Shown here piece after piece: positions 10,480-21,600 of a stretch of 64,000 nucleotides of DNA. The notes beneath the pieces are model-generated. The model saw only the letters and a list, made by a program, of their open reading frames with translations. It was not told the origin of the DNA and searched no databases. The DNA lies in the NCBI GenBank assembly GCA_963662175.1, contig OY759214.1, positions 14,012,001-14,076,000 of the forward strand, given 5' to 3'. Position numbers and translations under genes: made by a program. How positions within the stretch are numbered: position 1 is the stretch's first letter; the number at the start of each line of letters is the position of its first letter. The stretch comes from Aradus depressus (lineage: Eukaryota; Arthropoda; Insecta; Hemiptera; Aradidae).

Positions 10480-12070
10480 AATAGTGCTAACACATTAACT
10501 AATGGTCGAATTGTCCTGAAATTTCACACGTAGTCTTTTTAAAAGCCAAACAGGAAAAAAAGGTGTGTGGCGTCCCAAAGTTTTGAACGGGAGGGGGGGT
10601 TGTGGGGGGGCCTAAGTATAAATATAGAGCTAACTCATTAATTAATGGGCGAATCGTCATGAAATTTCACATGTAGTATTTTTAAAAGCCAAATAGGAAA
10701 AAGAGGTGTGTGGCGTCCCAAAATTTTGATCGGGAGGGGGGGTTGTGGGGGGGCCTAAGTATAAAAATAGTGCTAACTCATTAACTAATGGGCGAATTGT
10801 CATGAAATTTTACAGGTAGTCTTTTTAAAAGCCAAACAAGAAAAAAAGGTGTGTGGCGTCCCAAAGTTTTGAACGGGAGGGGGGGTTGTGGGGGGGCCTA
10901 AGTATAAATATAGAGCTAACTCATTAACTAATGGGCGAATCGTCATGAAATTTCACATGTAGTATTTTTAAAAGCCAAATAGGAAAAAAAGGTGTGTGGC
11001 GTACCAAAGTTTTGAACGGAAGGGGGGGTTGTGGGGGGGCCTAAGTATAAATATAGAGCTAATTCTTTAACGGTTGGTCGGATTGTCACGAAATTTCACA
11101 TGGAGTATTCCTGAAGGCCAAATAGAAAAATAAGGTGTGTGGCGTCCCAAAGTTTTGAACGGGAGGGGGGGTTGTAAGGGGGGCCTAAGTACAAATATAG
11201 AGCTAACTCATTAACTAATGGGCGAATCGTCACGAAATTTCGCATGGAGTATTCCTGAAGGCCAAATAGAAAAATAAGGTGTGTGGCGTCCCAAAGTTTT
11301 CATCGGGAGGGGGGGTTGTAAGGGGGGCCTAAGTATATAAATAGTGCTAACTCATTAACTAATGGGCGAATCGTCATGAAATTTCACATGTAGTATTTTT
11401 AAAAGCCAAATAGGAAAAAAAGGTGTGTGGCGTCCCAAAGTTTTGAACGGGAGGGGGGGTTGTGGGGAGGCCTAAGTATAAATATAGAGCTAACTCTTTA
11501 ACGGTTGGTCGGATTGTCACGAAATTTCACATGGAGTATTCCTGAAGACCAAATAGAAAAATAGGCGGTGTGACGGCTCAAAATTTTTTACGGGAGGGGG
11601 GGGTAGTTGGGGGGCCTAAGTATAAATATAGAGCTAACTCATTAACTAATGGGCGAATCGTCATGAAATTTCACATGTAGTATTTTTAAAAGCCAAATAG
11701 GAAAAAAAGGTGTGTGGCGTCCCAAAGTTTTGAACGGGAGGGGGGGTTGTGGGGGGCCTAAGTATAAATATAGAGCTAACTCTTTAACGGTTGGTCGGAT
11801 TGTCACAAAATTTCACATGGAGTATTCCTGAAGGCCAAAAAGAAAAATAAGGTGTGTGGCGTTCCAAAGTTTTGATCGGGAGGGGGGGTTGTAAGGGGGC
11901 CTACCTATATAAATAGTGCTAACTCATTAACTAATGGTCGAATTGTCATGAAATTTCACATGTAGTATTCCTAAAGGTCAAATAGAAATATTAGGTGTGT
12001 GACGGCCCAAAATTTTGAACAGGAAGGAGGGTTGTGGGGGGGGCTAAATATACATATAGAGTTAGCTCAT
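10480..12070 (+). repeat. 143-bp G-rich tandem array
   Basis: About twelve tandem units. The landmark 'gctaactcatt' and its variants recur near 10488, 10628, 10771, 10915, 11058, 11203, 11347, 11489, 11632, 11775, 11917 and 12061, a period of ~143 bp. Each unit carries 'gaaatttcacatgtagtat', 'gtgtggcgtcccaaa', a G-rich block (GGGAGGGGGGG, TTGT, GGGGGGG) and 'cctaagtataaatata'. The unit resembles the first ~150 bp after the Helitron 5' end, so the array probably grew from the subterminal domain. The G block fits a G-quadruplex pattern in most units. Confidence 0.88.
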
Positions 12071-12106
12071 TAACGGTTGGTCGTATTGTCATGAATCGGA
12101 TTGTCA

Positions 12107-13125
12107 TGAATTTCACATGTAGTAGTAGTAACTATGTATTCGCTGTGGGGTTCACTGTTGCAAGACATTTACTAGCTGTGATGTCCAGCGTTCCTAATAT
12201 CGTACTAGCTGTGGGGTCCGCTGTTGCAAGGTACTTACTAGCTGTAGTGCTCAGCCCCAGCGTTCCTAACTATGTACTGGCTGTGGGGTTCGCTGTTGCA
12301 AGGCACCTATAAGACATTTACTAGCTGTAATGCCCAGCGTTTCTAATTACGTACTAGCTGTGGGGTCTGCTGTTGCAAGGCGCTAGCAGTGTGGCCCAGC
12401 GTATTTCACTCGTAGGTACTAGCTGTGGGGTCCGCCGTTGCAAAACTCATACTAGCCGTGATGCCCTGTGGTTCTAACTACATACTATCTGTGGGGTTCG
12501 CAGTTGCAAGGCACCTACTACCTGTAGGGCCCAGCGTTCCTAAAAACCTACTAGCTGTGGGGTCCGTCGTTGCAAAAGCATACTAGCTGTGATGCCCAGG
12601 GTTCCTAATATCGTACTAGCTGTGGGGTCCGTTGTTGCAAGGCATTTACTAGCTGTAGTGCCCAGCGTTCCTAACTATGTACTAGCTGTGAAGTTCGCTG
12701 TTGCAAAGCACTTACTAACTGTAATGCCCAGCGTATTTAACTACATACTAGCTGTGGGGTCCGCTGTTGCAAGGCACTTAATAGCTGTGATGCCCAGCGT
12801 TCCTAACTTCGTACTAGCTGTGGGGTCCGCTGTTGCGAGCCACATACTAGCTGTGGTGACCAGCGTTCCTAACTACGTACTAGCTGTTGGGTCCGCCGTC
12901 GCAAGGCACATACTAGCTATGATGCCCAGCATTCCCTACTACGTACTAGCTGTGGTGCTCAGCGTTGCAAGCCACATACTAGCTGTGGTCACAAACGTTC
13001 TTAAGTACGCACTGACTAGGACGTCCAGCGATGCTAAGTATTCACTAGGTGTGGCTTCCGCCGTTGAAAGGCGCATACTAGCTGTGGTGCCCAGGGGTCC
13101 TAAAAACTTACTAGCGTTACAACAG
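12107..13125 (+). repeat. 66-bp minisatellite, long array
   Basis: Around fifteen 66-bp units of the 'ctagctgtggggtccgctgt' / 'gcccagcgttcctaactacg' type. One frame is open for 188 codons (12589-13155) with a 22-residue repeat rich in V, A and L. The same array in other Helitron copies is broken by frame changes (for example near 12310 and 12390), so a protein is unlikely. Confidence 0.88.
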
Positions 13126-13238
13126 CTGAAGGACTATAAGCCTTATTCCGTATGAATAATTGAAAATTATAACATCATGAATGTACTGTCGAGGAACTGA
13201 ATAGCGTTATAGAAGATATTGGGAGAAAAATCAAAGTT

Positions 13239-13264
13239 CCCCGGGCAACGCCGGGTATAACTGC
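13239..13264 (+). terminator. Helitron 3' hairpin, fused to satellite
   Basis: CCCGG-GCAACG-CCGGG hairpin followed by 'tataactgc', then satellite sequence. The last bases of CTAG are lost or merged with 'tatag' of the satellite. Such a fusion suggests recombination or insertion inside the satellite at 'ttta/tagattt'. Confidence 0.7.
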
Positions 13265-15171
13265 TATAGATTTAATATTTGTTAGAACTGATGGAGAACG
13301 ACCGGATTATCTGAATCCTACACAAAAATCAAAATAAAAATGTTTTTCAAAAAATTCACGCTATTTAACGGTTTATAGGCTTAATAATTGTTAAAACTGT
13401 TACGAGAGAATCAGATATATCCGAAAAGTCCCATCCGACGGACGACGTGCTCAAGGCTATTTTCAACCTAAGTGAAATTTCACCTAACCAGGTTTATTTA
13501 CATAACATACGTCTCATTATCGAGTACCTCACATTCGAAAAAGCCCTGGATCATCGCTTAAAGTCCCATCCGAAGGACGACGTGCTCAAGGCTGTTTTCA
13601 ACCTAAGTGATATTTCACCTACCCAGGTTTATTTACATAACATACGTCTCATTATCGAGTACCTCACATTCGAAAAAGCCCTGGATCATCGCTTAAAGTC
13701 CCATCCGAAGGACGACGTGCTCAAAGTGTTTTTTAACTTCCCGATTGAAACATCTGACCTAAGTGCCTCAACTAGATTTCTAAGTGGCGATCCTGAGCTC
13801 GGTAGACTCCATTCTTGAAATTTCTCGCTTTTTAACGGTTTATAGATTTAATATTTGTTAAAACTGATAGAGAACGACCGGATTATCTGAATCCTACACA
13901 AAAATCAAAATAAAAATGTTTTTCAAAAAATTTGCGCTATTTAACGGTTTATAGGCTTAATAATTGTTAAAACTGATACGACAGATTCAGATTTATCCGG
14001 AAAGTCCCATCCGAAGGACGACGTGCTCAAGGCTATTTTCAACCTAAGTGAAATTTCACCTACCCAGGTTTATTTACATAACATACGTCTCATTATCGAG
14101 TACCTCACATTCGAAAAAGTCCTGGAACATCGCTTAAAGTCCCATCCGAAGGACGACGTGCTCATAGTTATTTTTCACTTCCCGATTAAAACATCTGACC
14201 TAAGTCCCTCAGCTAGATTTCTAAGTGGCGATCCTGAGCTCGGTAGACTCCATTCTTGAAATTTCTCGCTTTTTAACGGTTTATAGATTTAATATTTGTT
14301 AAAACTGATAGAGAACGACCGGATTATCTGAATCCTACACAAAAATCAAAATAAAAATGTTTTTCAAAAAATTCACGCTATTTAACGGTTTATAGGCTTA
14401 ATAACTGTTAAAACTGATACGACAGAATCAGATATATCCGAAAAGTCCCATCCGACGGACGACGTGCTCAAGGCTATTTTCAACCTAAGTGAAATTTCAC
14501 CTAACCAGGTTTATTTACATAACATACGTCTCATTATCGAGTACCTCACATTCGAAAAAGCCCTGGATCATCGCTTAAAGTCCCATCCGAAGGACGACGT
14601 GCTCAAAGTGTTTTTTAACTTCCCGATTGAAACATCTGACCTAAGTGCCTCAACTAGATTTCTAAGTGGCGATCCTGAGCTCGGTAGACTCCATTCTTCA
14701 AATTTCTCGCTTTTTAACGGTTTATAGATTAAATATTTGTTAAAACAGATAGAGAACGAGCGGATTATCTGAATCCTACACAAAAATCAAAATAAAAATG
14801 TTTTTCAAAAAATTCACGCTATTTAACGGTTTATAGGCTTAATAATTGTTAAAACTGATACGACAGATTCAGATTTATCCTGAAAGTCCCATCCGAAGGA
14901 CGACGTGCTCAAGGCTATTTTCAACCTAAGTGAAATTTCACCTACCCAGGTTTATTTACATAACATACGTCTCATTATCGAGTACCTCACATTCGAAAAA
15001 GTCCTGGAACATCGCTTAAAGTCCCATCCGAAGGACGACGTGCTCATAGTTATTTTTCACTTCCCGATTAAAACATCTGACCTAAGTGCCTCAGCTAGAT
15101 TTCTAAGTGGCGATCCTGAGCTCGGTAGACTCCATTCTTAAAATTTCTCGCTTTTTAACGGTTTATAGATT

Positions 15172-15182
15172 AAATATTTGTT
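15172..15182 (+). other. Paralogous empty site of the LINE insertion
   Basis: 'aaatatttgtt' followed directly by 'aaaactgatagagaacgagc'. This is the uninterrupted version of the sequence that flanks the retrotransposon at 17035-17045 and 22590-22600, one 1863-bp repeat upstream. It fixes both element ends and the target duplication. Confidence 0.85.
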
Positions 15183-17034
15183 AAAACTGATAGAGAACGA
15201 GCGGATTATCTGAATCCTACACAAAAATCAAAATAAAAATGTTTTTCAAAAAATTTGCGCTATTTAACGGTTTATAGGCTTAATAATTGTTAAAACTGAT
15301 ACGACAGATTCAGATTTATCCGGAAAGTCCCATCCGAAGGACGACGTGCTCAAGGCTTTCAACCTAAGTAGAAATTGACCTACCCAGGTTTATTTACATA
15401 ACATACGTCTCATTATCGAGTACGTCACATTCGAAAAAGCCCTGGATCATTGCTTAATGTCCCATCCGAAGGACGACGTGCTCAAAGTTATTTTTAGCTT
15501 CCTGATTAAAACATCTGACCTAAGTGCCTCAACTAGATTTCTAAGTGGCGATCCTGAGCTCGGTAGACTCCATTCTTGAAATTTCTCGCTTTTTAACGGT
15601 TTATAGATTTAATATTTGTTAAAACTGATAGAGAACGACCGGATTATCTGAATCCTACACAAAAATCAAAATAAAAATGTTTTTCAAAAAATTCACGCTA
15701 TTTAACGGTTTATAGGCTTAATAACTGTTAAAACTGATACGACAGAATCAGATATATCCGAAAAGTCCCATCCGACGGACGACGTGCTCAAAGTGTTTTT
15801 TAACTTCCCGATTGAAACATCTGACCTAAGTGCCTCAACTAGATTTCTAAGTGGCGATCCTGAGCTCGGTAGACTCCATTCTTGAAATTTCTCGCTTTTT
15901 AACGGTTTATAGATTTAATATTTGTTAAAACTGATAGAGAACGACCGGATTATCTGAATCCTACACAAAAATCAAAATAAAAATGTTTTTCAAAAAATTC
16001 GCGCTATTTAACGGTTTATAGGCTTAATAATTGTTAAAACTGATACGACAGATTCAGATTTATCCGGAAAGTCCCATCCGAAGGACGACGTGCTCAAGGC
16101 TATTTTCAACCTAAGTGAAATTTCACCTACCCAGGTTTATTTACATAACATACGTCTCATTATCGAGTACCTCTCTGAGAACGAGCGGATTATCTGAATC
16201 CTACACAAAAATCAAAATAAAAATGTTTTTCAAAAAATTTGCGCTATTTAACGGTTTATAGGCTTAATAATTGTTAAAACTGATACGACAGATTCAGATT
16301 TATCCGGAAAGTCCCATCCGAAGGACGACGTGCTCAAGGCTTTCAACCTAAGTAGAAATTGACCTACCCAGGTTTATTTACATAACATACGTCTCATTAT
16401 CGAGTACGTCACATTCGAAAAAGCCCTGGATCATTGCTTAATGTCCCATCCGAAGGACGACGTGCTCAAAGTTATTTTTAGCTTCCCGATTAAAACATCT
16501 GACCTAAGTGCCTCAACTAGATTTCTAAGTGGCGATCCTGAGCTCGGTAGACTCCATTCTTCAAATTTCTCGCTTTTTAACGGTTTATAGATTAAATATT
16601 TGTTAAAACAGATAGAGAACGAGCGGATTATCTGAATCCTACACAAAAATCAAAATAAAAATGTTTTTCAAAAAATTCACGCTATTTAACGGTTTATAGG
16701 CTTAATAATTGTTAAAACTGATACGACAGATTCAGATTTATCCTGAAAGTCCCATCCGAAGGACGACGTGCTCAAGGCTATTTTCAACCTAAGTGAAATT
16801 TCACCTACCCAGGTTTATTTACATAACATACGTCTCATTATCGAGTACCTCACATTCGAAAAAGTCCTGGAACATCGCTTAAAGTCCCATCCGAAGGACG
16901 ACGTGCTCATAGTTATTTTTCACTTCCCGATTAAAACATCTGACCTAAGTGCCTCAGCTAGATTTCTAAGTGGCGATCCTGAGCTCGGTAGACTCCATTC
17001 TTAAAATTTCTCGCTTTTTAACGGTTTATAGATT

Positions 17035-17045
17035 AAATATTTGTT
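17035..17045 (+). repeat. 5' target-site duplication of the LINE
   Basis: 'aaatatttgtt' precedes the element and is repeated at 22590-22600 after the poly(A). The first A residues of the 3' copy merge with the tail, so 9-11 bp are certain. Confidence 0.85.
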
Positions 17046-17220
17046 CAGTCTGTGGTTACCAGTGGTAGAGTTTACATCGTGTCCAGAGGATTAACTCACT
17101 CAACTCGTATACACAGCTAAGTTCCTTTTTTTTCTCTTCTTTGTTAATTCATATATCTAATATTATTTATCTCGATTGATTTCATACCAGTTAATAGTTT
17201 TAGTTTTAGTTAATAAGAAA
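17046..17220 (+). promoter_or_regulatory. LINE 5' UTR / presumed internal promoter
   Basis: The element begins CAGTCTGTGGTTACCAGTGG. Full-length non-LTR elements that survive transposition usually carry an internal RNA polymerase II promoter whose initiator is the first bases, often CAGT-like. Function is inferred. I found no clear downstream promoter element at the expected +28 position. Several T-rich tracts (17126-17145) precede ORF1. Confidence 0.5.
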
Positions 17221-18531
17221 ATGGAGGACTCGGAGCCTCCAGATATTACTGACACAGGTCAAAATATAAATATAAATGAGTCAATGAATAACAAGGAGAC
17301 AGTAGCAAAAAAAATTAACGCTAAATACCTGCCTTATTTTCAAGGCCCGTTTTATGTAATATTACAAGCAGAATACGACTTACATGAAATAAAGGTGGGT
17401 AAAATATTGATGCAATATAATGTAAAATTTATAGAAATTAACAGAGTGAATAATAAAAAAGTCAAAGTAAATTTTCTGAAACCGGACCTGGCTAATTCCT
17501 TTGTATCCCACCCAGTTATTAAAATACTGAAATGTGAAGCATATATTCCGATACAATGTGTCAATAGAATAGGAGTAATCCGAAACATCCCCCTCGACAT
17601 GGAAGAATGTGAAATTAAAGAAAATTTGTCAAGTAAAACCACAATCTTGGATGTTGTTCGCATAAAGAGAAGGATAAGAGACGAGACCGGGGAAACTAAA
17701 TATGTAAATTCCGGGTCTGTTAAAATTTACTTTTACTCTCAAAATCTTCCTGAAAAAGTACATTTGTTTTTAGCACCGCGTAAAGTAGAACCATATGTTT
17801 ATAATGTAGTTCAATGTTTCCGTTGCTATAATTTCAACCATATTAAAAAATTCTGTAAAAGTAAAATTAGATGCGGTAATTGCGGTCGGGAAGAGCCGGA
17901 CCACGAAGAAGATTCCTGTCCCAACCTGACTAATTGCATCCATTGCAAAACACCCCACAAGCCCACTGATAGGAACAACTGTACCGAATATAACAGACAA
18001 AAAAGCATCAAGCGAACCATGGCAGAAAAGGGAATCCTATATAAAGAGGCCGCTGAAACTCACAAGAAAAGTAATTTTGTTTCGTTTAATAGATTCTCAG
18101 CTCTAACAGAATACCCTGATCTACCGACAGTAAAAAATATAAATTTCATGCCAAGAGCGGCAATGATATCACCCGTGCCAGGTCCGAGCTATGGTCGAAT
18201 TACGAAAACGATATCTACGAAACGACCCTCTTCCTCGCCTCTCAGCTCGCCCCCCCGACCGCCACCCCCCTTTCCTCTGGTTTCCGGTTCAACTACATCC
18301 ATATCCCGTCCTATAACCAACAATCCTCATAAAACTACCGTTCAGGAACGACTGATCGACATGCTGACCCAGTTAATTCACAAAATAAGTTCAAAAGAAA
18401 ACAACGAGATAGATCTAATTAATTTAGTAGGTGGAACTTTGTATAATATTGTCGACGAAAATCAAGAAATAGTAAATAAAATTAATCCTCAAGTAGGATC
18501 ATCAATATCGCAGAAAGGCAAGGACAATTGA
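17221..18531 (+). CDS. LINE ORF1, gag-like zinc-knuckle protein (436 aa)
   Basis: Nucleic-acid-binding ORF1 protein, expected to package the element RNA into a ribonucleoprotein. I start at the ATG at 17221 (context agaaaATGg). An in-frame upstream ATG at 17176 would add only 15 hydrophobic residues. Residues ~95-195 resemble the region that precedes the knuckles in I and Jockey gag proteins (GVIRNIPLDMEE..). Three zinc knuckles follow: CFRCYNFNHIKKFC (~199-212, C-x2-C-x4-H-x4-C), CGNCG..DHEEDSC (~217-232, C-x2-C-x6-H-x4-C) and CIHCKTPH..NNC (~238-253). Next come a lysine-rich stretch and a proline/serine-rich stretch (SSPPRPPPPFP, ~342-352), then an asparagine-rich tail. There is no stop or frameshift. 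Two to three knuckles in this order are typical of insect I-like ORF1. Function is by family, not by assay. Confidence 0.9.
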   Translation: MEDSEPPDITDTGQNININESMNNKETVAKKINAKYLPYFQGPFYVILQAEYDLHEIKVGKILMQYNVKFIEINRVNNKKVKVNFLKPDLANSFVSHPVIKILKCEAYIPIQCVNRIGVIRNIPLDMEECEIKENLSSKTTILDVVRIKRRIRDETGETKYVNSGSVKIYFYSQNLPEKVHLFLAPRKVEPYVYNVVQCFRCYNFNHIKKFCKSKIRCGNCGREEPDHEEDSCPNLTNCIHCKTPHKPTDRNNCTEYNRQKSIKRTMAEKGILYKEAAETHKKSNFVSFNRFSALTEYPDLPTVKNINFMPRAAMISPVPGPSYGRITKTISTKRPSSSPLSSPPRPPPPFPLVSGSTTSISRPITNNPHKTTVQERLIDMLTQLIHKISSKENNEIDLINLVGGTLYNIVDENQEIVNKINPQVGSSISQKGKDN

Positions 18532-18679
18532 TACATACAATCCCTACATTTACTGTGTCGCAAATAATCTGTTTGTTTTTTTTTCTTTTATTTGTCAGGT
18601 CTCGTATTATTATTTTTTTTTCTTCTCGTTTTTAAACAATTGGTAACATAAAATACATTTACAAAAGCTTTAAAATTCT
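18532..18679 (+). other. ORF1-ORF2 spacer of the LINE
   Basis: 148 bp, T-rich ('gtttgttttttttttctttt' near 18570), no ATG-initiated frame of note. ORF2 translation would need reinitiation or internal entry across this gap, as proposed for other two-ORF LINEs. The mechanism cannot be read from sequence. Confidence 0.6.
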
Positions 18680-21600
18680 ATGACTAAAATTCAAAATCAA
18701 AATATAAACATTGTGCAGTTAAACTGTCGAAGTATCAAAAATAAATGGTCAGAAATAACTAATTTTCTAAACGTAAATGGGATTCACGTGGGAGTTTTTC
18801 AGGAGACGTGGCTTAGACCGGAACTGACCTTCTCGACGGCCAACTATCAACTCTATAGGCAGGACCGGAGCGATGGCTACGGAGGGGTGGCGTTCCTCCT
18901 CCATAAGGGGTTAATTTTTGAAAAAATAGACATTCAACCCATTAACAATATAGAAGTCATCGGAATTCAAATTGTAAACTCCCGACCTAAAATATCAATA
19001 TTTAATGTTTATATAGCTCCTAATAATTACCTCAATAAAAATCAAATTAAGAAATTATTTTTTGAAGTAGAAAGTAAAAACTTTTCTATACTTTGTGGAG
19101 ATTTAAATGGGAACAGCCCGGTGTGGGGCAGTAGTAGTGAGTCAAGACAAGGACGACTGATTAGTGAAGAACTGGACGACTCTCGGCTGATCTTACTGAA
19201 CGACGGATCTGAAACCCGACTAACTCAGCCGAGCCAAGCTCGGTCCTGTGTGGACTTAACCCTAGCCACCCCAGACCTGGTTCACAGCCTCATTTGGCAG
19301 GTGTTGGACGACTCGATGGGTAGCGACCACCTTCCCATCCTCACCCAAGCACAGCTGGACACTCCACTCACCCCGAACAGACCGTACACTGACCGGAGGA
19401 ACTTCAGACAGGCAGACTACACCACGTATCAGACGGAAGTCGAAAAGGAGTTAGCGACCACCAGCATAACTAACATCAACCACCTGATAGCCATCATGAA
19501 CAGGGCTGGAGACAAAGCTATTCCACGACATAAGACCGGACCAAATCGCAAAGTCAAGGCAAAATGCTGGTGGAATGATGATATAAAAAAAGCACATGAA
19601 GGAAAAATAGATTCAATCAAAAACTTCAAGAAGAATATGACACTTCAGACTTATAAAGAAATGAGACAAAAAATTAACTTAACAAAAAAATTGATAAGAG
19701 AAGAAAAAAAAAAATGTTGGATAGAATTTACGGAAAACGTCACTCCTAATATGCTAAATGTTATGTGGAAAAACATAAGAGCGATCCGAGGCAAATTTCA
19801 ACAAGAAAAAAACAAGATAATAGAAAATAAAAATGCAGCTACTGACTTTCTAGCTTCAATCAGAAAGGAGGAGAAACTGGGTACATATGTGATCCCACTG
19901 AGGAGAAGGCACTGTGACGACAGTGAAGTCCCGTTCATGACTCAACCATTCCAGATGTCGGAGCTAGAAGCAGTCCTCTACAGAAAGAAAGGTAGCGCAC
20001 CTGGCAGGGATGAAGTCAACTATGAAATGGTGAAGTATCTCCCCACCGAAGCAAAGGAAACATTACTAGAAATGTACAATGGTATGTTTTCTAGATGCGA
20101 ACTACCGGAGGAGTGGCGGAACATTAACATCATTCCCATTCCAAAACCACATAAAAACCTGGAGTTAGTAAGTTCATATCGTGGAATAGCCCTGATCCCA
20201 TGTCTGGCTAAGATCATAAATGGTATGATAAAAAACCGATTGGAATGGTTTGTAGAGAAACATCGACTGTTGAGCCCCTACTCCCTGGGATTTAGAAAGT
20301 GCAGGTCAACTGCGGATGCCCTCATGTTGCTAGTCAGTGCCGTAGAAGAAGCATTCAGAAAGAAGCAGATACTCCTTGCACTATTCATCGATATCAATAA
20401 GGCTTATGATAATGTCCAAACCCAAAGCCTGATGGACAGACTAATAGAAAGCAGAGTGCCGGACAAGATAATTAGATGGATCTACGAATGCATCCGAAAG
20501 AAGAGATTCTTCATCAAGACGGCCGAGGGGGAGGTGGTGGGGGAGAGCGAGCGGGGGCTCCTGCAGGGGGACGTCTGGTCTCCTCTCCTCTTCAACATCT
20601 ACACCAACCAGCTCCATCACGACCTGCCTCAGCAACTCACCCTCATCCAGTATGCCGACGACATCGTCATATTCACCACCCAACGGACAATAGACACAGC
20701 CACTCACATCATACTCGAGGGATACAACCACATTACAAGGGTACTAGACAAACTCAAATTAACAATAAACCCGGACAAATGTGCACTGGTTCCTTTCACG
20801 AAGAAAAGAATAAAATTTGAAATTATCAAGTTGGAAGTAAACAACAAATCCATTAATGCTGAAAAACAAAAAAAATTTTTAGGTCTAACATTAGATAATA
20901 AACTAAATTTTAAAACTCATTTAGATGAAATAATTACAAAATCTAAAAAAAGTATAAATGTTCTAAAAGCCCTGGCAGGTATCAGCTGGGGTGCTCACCC
21001 TACTAACATGCTCATCCTGTATAAAGCAATAGTGAGGCCTCTCTCTGATTACGGATGTGAAATCTACCATAGCTCGAAGTCCCCTCTCATCCACAAACTT
21101 CAAACCATTCAGAACCAAGCTTTAAGAATATGTCTAGGATCCTTTCGAACCACGCCCGTCCATGTCCTTCTCTCGGAAGCCGGGGAAATACCGCTCAATC
21201 TTCGAAGGGAATGGCTCATCCAAAAAAAACTCATCAAAATATACTCAGACCAGTGCCACCCATTGCACACACTGATAAACAATCAAAACCCCCAACTCAA
21301 TACTTACCTTACAACACAGAACCTCCAACTACAAGACATTAAACAACTCATCAAACCAAACAACGGCCCTTACAAATTTGATACATTTCGACCAATAACC
21401 CAAATCACAGTAGAAACACACACCAACATTCCTAACTTAAATGTAAGCAAAAAAACACTAAACCCAGTAGTTCTGAAACATATGACGCTGGATCACCTGG
21501 ACACATTATATAGAGACACCTACAGAATTTTTACTGACGCCTCTAAGTCTCAAGACAACGTAGGGATAGGAATTTATGATCCACAAACACACCATTCAAT

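Larger units (their letters stand above)
10294..13264 (+). mobile_element. Non-autonomous Helitron, expanded copy
   Basis: A ~2.97-kb copy starting TCTATATTAATAAAGC directly after the CTAG of the preceding copy. It holds about twelve G-rich ~143-bp units (10480-12070), the 66-bp minisatellite (12107-13125), the conserved 3' part ('gaaggactataagccttatt', 'aacatcatgaatgt') and the terminal hairpin at 13239-13257. The final CTAG is modified: 'ctgc' joins satellite 'tatagatttaatatttg' at 13264/13265. There is no Rep or helicase ORF; size differences between copies reflect tandem-array growth. Confidence 0.85.
13265..17045 (+). repeat. 441-bp satellite, block 2 left
   Basis: Continuous satellite from 'tatagatttaatatttgtt' up to the retrotransposon. 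It contains rearranged monomers. At 13447-13818 two SINE-derived halves are fused (123-codon open frame), at ~15781 a shortened monomer lacks the first half, and at 16171 'gagtacctctctgagaacga' marks a deletion join. The right end at 17045 is the 5' target duplication of the retrotransposon. Confidence 0.93.

Noticed and set aside
12589..13155. 188-codon frame as a real hydrophobic repeat protein
   Set aside because: The open frame follows from a 66-bp period. Other arrays of the same repeat are out of frame, and it lies inside a non-autonomous Helitron.
17046..17120. Downstream promoter element at the standard position of the LINE
   Set aside because: No match to the consensus at +28 to +33 from CAGT could be found, so only the 5' UTR is annotated.
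20476..20820. 114-codon plus-strand frame inside LINE ORF2 (and other alternate frames of ORF2)
   Set aside because: Shadow of the RT domain in another frame caused by its GC-rich codons.
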